IMG/VR virus record: IMGVR_UViG_3300032523_001177 | Coordinates: 1-28,762 of that record | DNA from: a virus | Reading direction: 5' to 3' (one strand) | Length of the DNA: 28,762 nt | Part shown: positions 23,406 through 28,762 of the stretch, one piece after another | Layout of the letters: each line of letters opens with the position of its first letter | Position numbering within the stretch: the stretch's first letter is position 1 | Notes under the pieces: model-generated | The model's database searches: none | Told to the model about the DNA's origin: nothing | What the model saw: the letters and a program-made list of their open reading frames with translations, nothing else | Program-made: the position numbers and the translations under genes

Positions 23406-24533
23406 TCACGATAAAGGCATAATCAATAAAGTGTAGTCCCCTACCGTGATCAGTGTCGGCTTGTCGTCGCCGTGGTGGTGCCAACGAATTGCCAGAAAGC
23501 CCGGAAGGTTTTTAATGCCTTCTAGCAAATACTTTGCATTTATTTGCAATTCAAACGGTTTGGTTTTGTCACTTTCAGGCTCGGCCTTAACCTCGGCTTG
23601 TCCCCACCCGGTTTCTGTCTGGCACCGGAACCTGAAGCCGGTGAACAGTGGGCCCGGCTCACGCAAAAAGTTTACCTTGATTTTTGGCAAATCGCTTTTA
23701 ATTGCCGTGGCTTTTTTTACGGCGTCGCACAATGCCCCGGCGGTAATCACTACCACCGTTTTAGCGTCGGCTGCTGGCGGAAGAATTCGCATATATTCCG
23801 GGTACCGTCCGGCAACCAATAGGGTTTGAATTGTCGTCTGCTCAACCGTAAAGGACCAATTTTTCCCGGTGGTAATTTTGCAGGGGCCCGTTTTTCCGGC
23901 GGTCAATCGCTCGACCATTTGCGCGGCTTTCAACGGGATGGTGCTGGCTGTTCCGCCGTGGTTGGCCCCTACGGTGGCCAGTCTGCGGCCATCCGTTGCG
24001 ACTCCGTAAATTTCGCCACTGGTGGCGATTCCTAGGGAAACCCCGGCCATTGCGCCCCGGGCTATCTCCCTGCTTGCTGCGTGGTTGATTGTCGCCAACA
24101 CCCGGTTAAGGGTTTCGGTGTCAACCTCGATTGGCTGGCTGTCCGGCTCGGTGATTACTGTGGGGAATGTGGCTGGGTCGATCCAAGGCAATTCGTAGGC
24201 GCTGCCCTCGCTGGCGATCCGGATATTTTCGCCAGCGTCGGCCTCGATTGTGATTTGCTCGCCTGCCGTGGCAAGAATTGCCGCCAGTCGGTCAACCGGA
24301 AGCAGAATCGCGTAAGGGCCCTCCTCCACGATTTCGTATTTTTGTAGGGTAACCCTGATTCCTGATTCCAGGTCGGTGGCCTCAACGAACGGCTCGGGCC
24401 CGTCCTTGGGGTTGCAATCTCGCAACCAAACCCGCAGGCAATCGAGCTCGGGCCTGATTGTTTTTCCGGGAATTGCTGCTTGGCAATCCCTGACCGCTAG
24501 CCGTAGGCTTTCCGTGTCTAAATTTGCTCGCAT
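23406..24533 (-). CDS. dnaN: DNA polymerase III beta subunit-type sliding clamp
   Basis: 375 residues, a normal length for a bacterial beta clamp. The three-domain pattern is visible. It includes PYAILLPVDRLAAIL in domain 1, YGVATDGRRLATVGAN in domain 2 (the conserved TDG-R-LA motif), and a C-terminus ending LLIMPLS, like the MPxRL end that forms part of the partner-binding pocket. The ring holds polymerase and other proteins on DNA. The start overlaps the sigma gene stop by 16 bases, so the two are made together. No polymerase or clamp loader is present in the window, so host loader use is probable. Confidence 0.92.
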   Translation of the reverse strand: MRANLDTESLRLAVRDCQAAIPGKTIRPELDCLRVWLRDCNPKDGPEPFVEATDLESGIRVTLQKYEIVEEGPYAILLPVDRLAAILATAGEQITIEADAGENIRIASEGSAYELPWIDPATFPTVITEPDSQPIEVDTETLNRVLATINHAASREIARGAMAGVSLGIATSGEIYGVATDGRRLATVGANHGGTASTIPLKAAQMVERLTAGKTGPCKITTGKNWSFTVEQTTIQTLLVAGRYPEYMRILPPAADAKTVVVITAGALCDAVKKATAIKSDLPKIKVNFLREPGPLFTGFRFRCQTETGWGQAEVKAEPESDKTKPFELQINAKYLLEGIKNLPGFLAIRWHHHGDDKPTLITVGDYTLLIMPLS

Positions 24534-25090
24534 AACGTTGGCACCTCGTTGGTGCGGCCCGAATATCGGGCCGCAATTATTCGCAATCGTCGCAATGCTA
24601 ATTTTACCCGGCTCCGCACTGTTTCCGGAGTAATTCCGAATACCTTACCAATTTCCGTTGCTGGTTCGCCAGCGTAGTATCGGGTAAGTATTTGCCACTC
24701 ACGTATTGGCAAATGAGACAGTAAACAGCGTAGCAAATCCTTTTCTTCCTCGCTTGCTCCCTCGGGTTTGAATTCTCCAGGGGGCTCATGGATTTTGTCG
24801 ATGTCCACCGTGGTTCTGTTTTTTGGGTGGTAAACCTCCTGCCACATTTTGATTCTGGTAACGTAGAACAAGTTAAACGCGTAGGTTGAAAACGTTGCCC
24901 CTTGCCCTGGTATCCAAGTCGCCGCTGACCGGCAAAGCGATTCGAAAAGCCTGCTTTTTATTTCCTCGTGGTCAATGCGCTTGGGGAACTTCAAGCGGGT
25001 TGCAAACGAATAAGCCAACCCAATGTTTTCGGCCACCAATCGCGATTGCTCCGGGGTCAGCGTGTAATTTTGCCCGTGCTTCGAGCCCAC
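24518..25090 (-). CDS. Sigma-70 family factor
   Basis: 190 residues from GTG 25090, chosen because GAGGAGG lies 7 bases upstream; a TTG at 25111 would add seven residues. Region 2 is visible near residues 15-85: VAENIGLAYSFATRLKFP, then a DHEEIKSRLFESLCRSAATW stretch and GATFSTYAFNLFYVTRIKMWQE. Region 4 near 120-175 has LSHLPIREWQILTRYYAGEP and TEIGKVFGITPETVRSRV, a clear helix-turn-helix. Both core domains are present, so it should redirect host RNA polymerase. It overlaps the zinc-protein stop closely and the clamp start by 16 bases. Confidence 0.88.
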   Translation of the reverse strand: MGSKHGQNYTLTPEQSRLVAENIGLAYSFATRLKFPKRIDHEEIKSRLFESLCRSAATWIPGQGATFSTYAFNLFYVTRIKMWQEVYHPKNRTTVDIDKIHEPPGEFKPEGASEEEKDLLRCLLSHLPIREWQILTRYYAGEPATEIGKVFGITPETVRSRVKLALRRLRIIAARYSGRTNEVPTLCEQI

Positions 25091-25091
25091 C

Positions 25092-25853
25092 CTATCGTCC
25101 TCCTCGACCAATTCCGGATATTGCTGAGTCCAAGATTTTCCGGAACTCTCCGGGCTCGGCTTTTTTTATTGGCGTCGTTTTTTCGTTCTGGCGCTCGGTG
25201 AACGCCTTGGCTAATTTCAGTTCTTCGTGCGTCTGGCTCTGCGCTGGGTAGTTGGGATTTCGTTTGAGGTACTCCAAAATGCTTATTGGGTATCGGCCTT
25301 TTTTTGCGGGCTCGGCGTCCCACATATTTCGTATTGCCGATCCGATCCGTTGGCCGGTCGAACACTGGCACACTACTGAGGTTTCGTAATGCACTCCGTT
25401 CCTTGCCACCCAACGCCCATCCTCGACGTCGGCCAACTCGGGAAGGCCCAGCACCCACCCGATGCCCCGGCAGGTCTCGCATACGGGCCTGAGGGCGCTG
25501 GCCTCGGTGCGTTTCACCTCGGCCCGGGCTGCCGTGTCCAGGCTGGCAAGTTCTTCCCGGATTGCCTGCAAGTGGTTACTGGCGAACGCTGGAATTTCAG
25601 GGCGTTGTGCTACCCGAATTATTGCCCGGGTCAGCTGGTCGTTGGTGCGGTTTTCGGACTCAAATAAATTGCCCCAAACGCCGTAGGTCAGCCGCCAATT
25701 TTCAGACTGGCACCCGAAAAGCCTTGCGTGCAGGTCTGACCAGACCAGCTGGTGAAATTCCGGGTCAACGTAGTACCCTTGGGCCGGAAGCTTGGCACGC
25801 TTGGCCAGTTCAATCTGGAACGCCTGCGAAGTCGTGATTTCCATATCAGTCAA
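25092..25853 (-). CDS. Zinc-ribbon protein of the replication block, unknown role
   Basis: 253 residues; the start overlaps the replication initiator stop (ATGA). The N-terminal 110 residues are helical (LAKRAKLPAQGYYVDPEF onward). Cys125-x2-Cys128 and Cys162-x-Cys164 form a likely zinc ribbon, with a Gly/Trp-rich stretch between. The C-terminus is charged and helical. The slot directly after a lambda O-like initiator is where helicase loaders (lambda P, DnaC) usually sit, but no Walker A motif is present, so it would be a non-ATPase loader or accessory protein if it acts there. Confidence 0.55.
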   Translation of the reverse strand: MTDMEITTSQAFQIELAKRAKLPAQGYYVDPEFHQLVWSDLHARLFGCQSENWRLTYGVWGNLFESENRTNDQLTRAIIRVAQRPEIPAFASNHLQAIREELASLDTAARAEVKRTEASALRPVCETCRGIGWVLGLPELADVEDGRWVARNGVHYETSVVCQCSTGQRIGSAIRNMWDAEPAKKGRYPISILEYLKRNPNYPAQSQTHEELKLAKAFTERQNEKTTPIKKAEPGEFRKILDSAISGIGRGGR

Positions 25854-26899
25854 CCGCCCCGCGTGAGTGGTTCGCGTCGCAAAAGCCGCAACGTGGATTC
25901 CGGTATCGTATTCACCGTTGGAGTGAAGGCAAGGGCTATTTTTTCGGGTGGCCTCGTCACCAGCAAAACCGGGTTGCCTTCCCGTGGGGGCAAATCCATT
26001 GCCGCCCGGGTTTGTGCGTCGATTATCCGCATGCGCTCGTCGCTCGTCGGTGGTGCTTTCTGTTGCTGGCGTGGCGATTGCCTTTGCTCGGGCTCAAATA
26101 TCCCTTTCCATCCGTTTGCAATAGATTTGGCAATCGCCGATATAGCTGCCTCCGGGCCCCATTCGGTGAATTGCCTCAGCTGGGCCTCGATGGTTTTTTC
26201 CACCCATTTCGGGAATCGGCTTGCGGCTCGGTACTCAAACCATTCCACCCATGCGGCCCGGAAGCCTGGGCTATCCAGCTGGGCCGGAAGGGCCGCCGTA
26301 GCGGGCTCGTAGTCTGGCGGTTTTGGCCTCGGGGGCCTCGGGGGCTTTTTGGGTTTTGGCGGTTTTGGTGGCGGGGACTCGGCGAGGTCAAGGCCATCGA
26401 AAAAATCAACATGCCCCCCGTGGGGGGTGGGGGGGTTTGGTTCTGGTATTGGCTTTGGTATTGGTTTTGGTTTTGGTGGTTGCCTACCTTGGGTTGCTAC
26501 CCTTGGGTTGCTGACCCTAGGTTGCTGACCTTGGGTTGCTGACCTTGGGTTAGAATTGTCCATTTCGCCAGTTGCCCACCCGTTTTGAGTCCTTGCGACC
26601 ACACCTTTTACAAAATTCGGAGCATGGTCGGCCCAATCGTGAACCAATAATCGGTGAACTGGACAAACGTCCAACCACCCGCAAGCAACCAAATTTCCCA
26701 CCAGTTCGGTTGGCTCTCCCTCCCAGTCGATTCCAGCCGCAATGTCTTCGTCAGAATACTTGCCAACGGCCCCGTTTTTTGCGTTTTGAGCGGTGAAGTG
26801 CCAAAGGGCTTCCAGTACCCCAACCACGCCCCATATCGGCAGCCTTAGACGCCGTTTCAGGCGGAGAAACTTGGGGTGGGTTGTCGTGTTAATTTTCAT
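25850..26899 (-). CDS. Replication initiator, lambda O / replisome-organiser-like
   Basis: 349 residues. Residues 5-95 read as a winged-helix domain (RLPIWGVVGVLEALWHFTA, EDIAAGIDWEG, LVGNLVACGWLDV, RLLVHDWADHAP), common to phage replication initiators. Residues 110-205 are a low-complexity linker of Gln/Asn and then Pro/Lys repeats. Residues 205-270 hold LDSPGFRAAWVEWFEYRAA and AAISAIAKSIANGWKGIFEP, a C-terminal domain found in many phage replisome proteins and likely to contact the helicase or its loader. The protein would bind the origin and recruit the host replisome. The gene contains the 14-bp repeat array in its linker. Confidence 0.8.
   Translation of the reverse strand: MKINTTTHPKFLRLKRRLRLPIWGVVGVLEALWHFTAQNAKNGAVGKYSDEDIAAGIDWEGEPTELVGNLVACGWLDVCPVHRLLVHDWADHAPNFVKGVVARTQNGWATGEMDNSNPRSATQGQQPRVSNPRVATQGRQPPKPKPIPKPIPEPNPPTPHGGHVDFFDGLDLAESPPPKPPKPKKPPRPPRPKPPDYEPATAALPAQLDSPGFRAAWVEWFEYRAASRFPKWVEKTIEAQLRQFTEWGPEAAISAIAKSIANGWKGIFEPEQRQSPRQQQKAPPTSDERMRIIDAQTRAAMDLPPREGNPVLLVTRPPEKIALAFTPTVNTIPESTLRLLRREPLTRGG
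26482..26551 (-). repeat. Five tandem 14-bp repeats inside the initiator gene (origin candidate)
   Basis: On the minus strand the unit is AACCCAAGGTCAGC. Five units follow without gaps: 26551-26538 and 26537-26524 are identical, and 26523-26510, 26509-26496 and 26495-26482 each have about two changes. Fourteen is not a multiple of three, so each unit is read in a different frame, which argues for selection on DNA, not on the peptide. Lambda has its origin iterons inside gene O in the same way. Confidence 0.7.
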
Positions 26900-26940
26900 A
26901 TTGCCCCCTGATTGTCAGGGGATAGAATATAGGAACGCAT
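26896..26940 (-). CDS. 14-residue leader ORF translationally coupled to the initiator
   Basis: Encodes MRSYILSPDNQGAI from ATG 26940. GGAGGTGA (26952-26945), a full anti-Shine-Dalgarno match, lies at ideal spacing. The stop TGA overlaps the initiator ATG (ATATGA). Translation of the leader would run through and open the hairpin covering the initiator ribosome site. The peptide itself may have no function. Confidence 0.7.
   Translation of the reverse strand: MRSYILSPDNQGAI
26904..26921 (-). promoter_or_regulatory. Hairpin sequestering the initiator ribosome binding site
   Basis: CCCCTGA-CAA-TCAGGGG forms a perfect 7-bp stem with a 3-base loop, and the initiator Shine-Dalgarno AGGGGG lies in its 3' arm and flank. 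ATG follows 4 bases later. Confidence 0.7.
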
Positions 26941-26972
26941 TAGGTCACCTCCGCACCAGGTTGTCCGTGCTA

Positions 26973-27006
26973 GAAACCGGAGCGCCTTCCAGGGCCTTCC
27001 GGTTTC
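26973..27006 (-). other. Long hairpin in the initiator leader
   Basis: GAAACCGGA/TCCGGTTTC gives a perfect 9-bp stem around a 16-base loop that can form an inner GCC/GGC stem. No T run follows on the minus strand, so a terminator is unlikely. It lies between the candidate promoter and the leader ORF. Confidence 0.55.
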
Positions 27007-27009
27007 GCC

Positions 27010-27038
27010 ATTTTACAAGCGCCAACACGAAAACGCAA
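27010..27038 (-). promoter_or_regulatory. Candidate sigma-70-like promoter for the initiator
   Basis: TTGCGT (27038-27033), a 17-base spacer and TAAAAT (27015-27010). The -10 box matches 5 of 6 consensus bases and the -35 box only 3 of 6. It points into the initiator leader and sits just downstream of the phased repeats, which would suit regulation by the protein that binds them. Confidence 0.35.
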
Positions 27039-27045
27039 ACAGTTT

Positions 27046-27084
27046 ATTGCGTCGCAATTGCGTCAGGATTGCGTTTTATTGCGT
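27046..27084 (+). repeat. Four phased ATTGCGT repeats
   Basis: ATTGCGT occurs at 27046-27052, 27057-27063, 27068-27074 and 27078-27084, with steps of 11, 11 and 10 bases, one helical turn each. A related inverted ACGCAAA is at 27033-27039. The array lies in the gap between the methyltransferase and initiator genes, so it is a candidate binding array for the initiator or a regulator. Confidence 0.65.
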
Positions 27085-27098
27085 CAGATTCTAATGCA

Positions 27099-28184
27099 CT
27101 AATCCGGCTCAGGCTCAAATTGTAATTCTTTTTGCCTGTCGTTTCCTTTCAAGCAATTCGGCGAAAACCACAACCGTTCACGGTTGGCGTTTAGGCTCCC
27201 CTGTTGGCCTTGGCTGCTAAATCCGCCTTGTGCCTTCCAGGCATGCACCCGCCACCCGATCCCCTCAAGCATTTCGTGCTCGCCAGAATACCCCGCCAGA
27301 ACGATTCTTAGTAAAGGATTTTTGCCGTTTTCTTGGCACCATTGCAAAACCTCGCCGGCAACGCTCCGGGAATCAACCCGGTAACATTCCTCCCGGTCAT
27401 CCGCCCCGTATGGCGGATCAAGAAAAATTCCCGTCAAGCCCAAATGAATTGTTGGCGTTTCCGTCACAACTCGCTTCCAGTCGCCGCACGCCACCCGCAC
27501 CCGCTGCAATCTCGTCCGAAGCCGCTCAAACCATCCATGAATTCCGCCTCGCCCAATTTTGCAGATTACCCCTTCTCCGCCCGAATTATTCACCCGTGGG
27601 ATCCGATACCCAACCCCTTGCTGGCAAATTCCACGCCCATTGTCACCAAGGTGAACCAGCTGTTTACAAACACCTTGCCCTTGGGTTCTAAGGTAAATTT
27701 GCTGTTTCCAAACACCTTGCCCGTCGTTTCTTGAGTTAACCAACATTCCATCCACCGAATGCCAGGGCCCCTTCCCGCTGCACCAGCCGGAACCGATCCA
27801 GCAACACAAGCCCCAGCACCACCAACCCGCCGCCTTGCAATCGTAAAAATTCGGGTCACCCATTAGCCTGTCGGCCAAACTGTCGCGCTGGCCAACTAGC
27901 CACAAATGCCTTGCGTGCAAATCGCATTCGTTCACCGGCCAATCCGCATGGTTGGCCACGCCGTCCGGATCGTTGGCCACCGCCCGCCAAAAATTGCATA
28001 GCATGCCGTCCGCATCGTTCACCGTTTCGGTCCTGCCCGGGCTTGGCCTGCCCAGCAAAACCGCACCGGAACCAAAAAACGGCTCGACGTAATTTGAAAC
28101 GTCGCCAATAGCCTCCCAAACAATTCTAGCGACCTTGGATTTTCCCCCAAAATAGGGAAATGGGGCCTTCAGCTTTTCGACCAT
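27099..28184 (-). CDS. D12-class DNA adenine N6-methyltransferase with internal repeats
   Basis: 361 residues from ATG 28184, which overlaps the preceding stop (TGATG); a GTG at 28208 would add eight residues. It has the SAM-binding FPYFGGKSKV (residues 9-18), EPFFGSGAVLLG (34-45) with NDADGMLCNFW, and the catalytic DPPY (256-259). Dam-like enzymes of this class methylate adenine, giving protection from restriction or marking DNA. Residues about 145-212 are an unusual insertion of Gly/Gln/Cys-rich repeats (GQGVWKQQIYL, GQGVCKQLVHLGD, GRGICQQGVG, GEGVICKIGRG) next to a Trp/Cys-rich stretch. The C-terminal part resumes the normal fold. Confidence 0.88.
   Translation of the reverse strand: MVEKLKAPFPYFGGKSKVARIVWEAIGDVSNYVEPFFGSGAVLLGRPSPGRTETVNDADGMLCNFWRAVANDPDGVANHADWPVNECDLHARHLWLVGQRDSLADRLMGDPNFYDCKAAGWWCWGLCCWIGSGWCSGKGPWHSVDGMLVNSRNDGQGVWKQQIYLRTQGQGVCKQLVHLGDNGRGICQQGVGYRIPRVNNSGGEGVICKIGRGGIHGWFERLRTRLQRVRVACGDWKRVVTETPTIHLGLTGIFLDPPYGADDREECYRVDSRSVAGEVLQWCQENGKNPLLRIVLAGYSGEHEMLEGIGWRVHAWKAQGGFSSQGQQGSLNANRERLWFSPNCLKGNDRQKELQFEPEPD
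27659..27722 (-). repeat. Direct repeat pair in the methyltransferase gene
   Basis: A 22-bp segment at 27659-27680 recurs at 27701-27722 with one change. The 42-base step equals 14 codons and encodes the GQGV-x-KQ units. Confidence 0.8.
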
Positions 28185-28414
28185 CACCCACCCCCACACG
28201 ATCCACACCGGGCCGCATAGGCCTTCTCACCCTCGGCTAAAACGGCCTTGGCGCTATCACGCACGTATGCACTGGCGCTCTCGGCCATCGCCGTAGCAAA
28301 CGCCCGCAACCGTCGCACCTCGGCAACTAGTTGCGCCAATTCGACCGAGGTAATTGCCCCGGGCGTTCCGGTTATTACAAGGTTTTGAATTAAGCGTAAT
28401 TCGTGTTCAGTCAT
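28184..28414 (-). CDS. Small unknown protein
   Basis: 76 residues, with ATG overlapping the previous stop (ATGA). It is a single long helical region (VELAQLVAEVRRLRAFATAM onward) that looks coiled-coil-prone, ending in a CGSCGGG tail. That tail could hold metal with Cys70 but has only a lone CxxC. No family recognised. Confidence 0.55.
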   Translation of the reverse strand: MTEHELRLIQNLVITGTPGAITSVELAQLVAEVRRLRAFATAMAESASAYVRDSAKAVLAEGEKAYAARCGSCGGG

Positions 28415-28644
28415 TGGCTAGTCTCCCCCATAATTTCCATGCGTTTGGCCTCGGCATTGACTGCTCGCCTCGCCCATTTAATTGCTTCCCTCAAAGTTTT
28501 TTCGGAATTTTCTACGCTTGCCAACTCAATAAATTTAGTTGGAGCAGGCTCACCAGGGACCGACGGTTTAACCTGCTTTTTAGCGTATTGAAAAATCAGA
28601 TTCTCAACTTCGTCGGCAAGGGCCTTTAGTGTGTCATGTTCCAT
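28411..28644 (-). CDS. Small unknown charged protein
   Basis: 77 residues from ATG 28644. It is mostly helix: an N-terminal TLKALADEVENLIFQYAKKQ, a Pro-containing turn, then a long helix ending AEAKRMEIMGETSQ. No motif recognised. It overlaps the small ORF before it by 11 bases. Confidence 0.55.
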   Translation of the reverse strand: MEHDTLKALADEVENLIFQYAKKQVKPSVPGEPAPTKFIELASVENSEKTLREAIKWARRAVNAEAKRMEIMGETSQ

Positions 28645-28711
28645 AATACCACCACCTTGCCAGATCCCAGATTTCCGGGATGAAGGGAATCAAACGCCAG
28701 AAATATTGCAT
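28634..28711 (-). CDS. 25-residue Trp-rich ORF
   Basis: MQYFWRLIPFIPEIWDLARW and five more residues, from ATG 28711 with AGGAG 6 bases upstream. Four Trp and four Tyr/Phe in 25 residues suggest a membrane-active or protein-binding peptide, or just a leader that couples translation to the next gene. The good ribosome site right after a terminator is the main evidence. Confidence 0.45.
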   Translation of the reverse strand: MQYFWRLIPFIPEIWDLARWWYYGT

Positions 28712-28722
28712 GAATTTCTCCT

Positions 28723-28762
28723 AAAAAAACCACCCGGCTGTTTAGCATCAGAACCCAGCCGG
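28723..28762 (-). terminator. Intrinsic terminator at the right edge
   Basis: On the minus strand CCGGCTG (28762-28756) pairs with CAGCCGG (28740-28734) around a 15-base loop, followed by GTGG and seven T. The stem probably continues beyond the window edge to pair with GTGG. It would end the operon upstream of this window. Confidence 0.7.

Noticed and set aside
26482-26551. CRISPR-like array
   Set aside because: The 14-bp units are contiguous without spacers and lie inside a coding gene, so they are tandem repeats or iterons.
27659-27722. CRISPR or mobile-element repeat in the methyltransferase gene
   Set aside because: There are only two clear copies, both in frame, and they encode part of a peptide repeat in a continuous enzyme.
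1-28762. tRNA, integrase, repressor or attachment sites
   Set aside because: Looked for on both strands; no cloverleaf, recombinase motif or flanking att-like repeat was recognised.

Overview
The window is a stretch of a tailed-phage genome (or prophage), siphovirus-like. Every supported gene lies on the minus strand, so transcription runs from high to low coordinates. Genes are tightly packed and many overlap by 1 to 16 bases (ATGA, TAATG and TTGA junctions). No integrase, repressor, lysis gene, DNA polymerase or tRNA is visible, and the genome clearly continues past both ends. The host cannot be proven from sequence. A small secreted Cys-rich protein at 21404-21745 resembles protein families I associate with Planctomycetes, so a planctomycete host is a moderate-confidence inference.

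Right part (28762 to about 20230), early and replication region: a terminator at the right edge, three small genes, a D12-class adenine methyltransferase with internal peptide repeats, a gap with phased ATTGCGT repeats, then a lambda O-like replication initiator. The initiator is preceded by a 14-codon leader ORF and a hairpin over its ribosome binding site, and it carries five tandem 14-bp repeats inside the gene. Next come a zinc-ribbon protein, a sigma-70 family factor overlapping a DnaN-type sliding clamp gene, a ParB-like protein behind a perfect inverted repeat, an HNH endonuclease with a second overlapping reading frame, the secreted protein, a terminator, an unknown gene, an HTH protein and a RusA resolvase.

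Middle (about 20200 to 14280), pre-packaging and packaging: a beta-rich small protein, a KTSC-like protein with an N-terminal hydrophobic segment, three small unknown genes, terminase small and large subunits, and a portal protein with a C-terminal extra module.

Left part (14280 to 1), morphogenesis: a 1288-residue modular protein resembling phage polyvalent (ejected) proteins, a strong intrinsic terminator, a second sigma-like factor, a prohead protease/scaffold, a head decoration-like protein, the major capsid protein, small head-completion and tail genes, the tail-tube protein, a tail assembly chaperone pair joined by a -1 frameshift at GGGAAAG (the lambda G/T slippery site), the tape measure protein, a distal tail protein and the start of another tail protein that runs off the left edge.

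The initiator, clamp and host replisome would copy the genome. The two phage sigma factors may time expression of the early and late blocks. Terminase, portal and capsid genes build and fill the head, and the modular protein is probably packaged with it.
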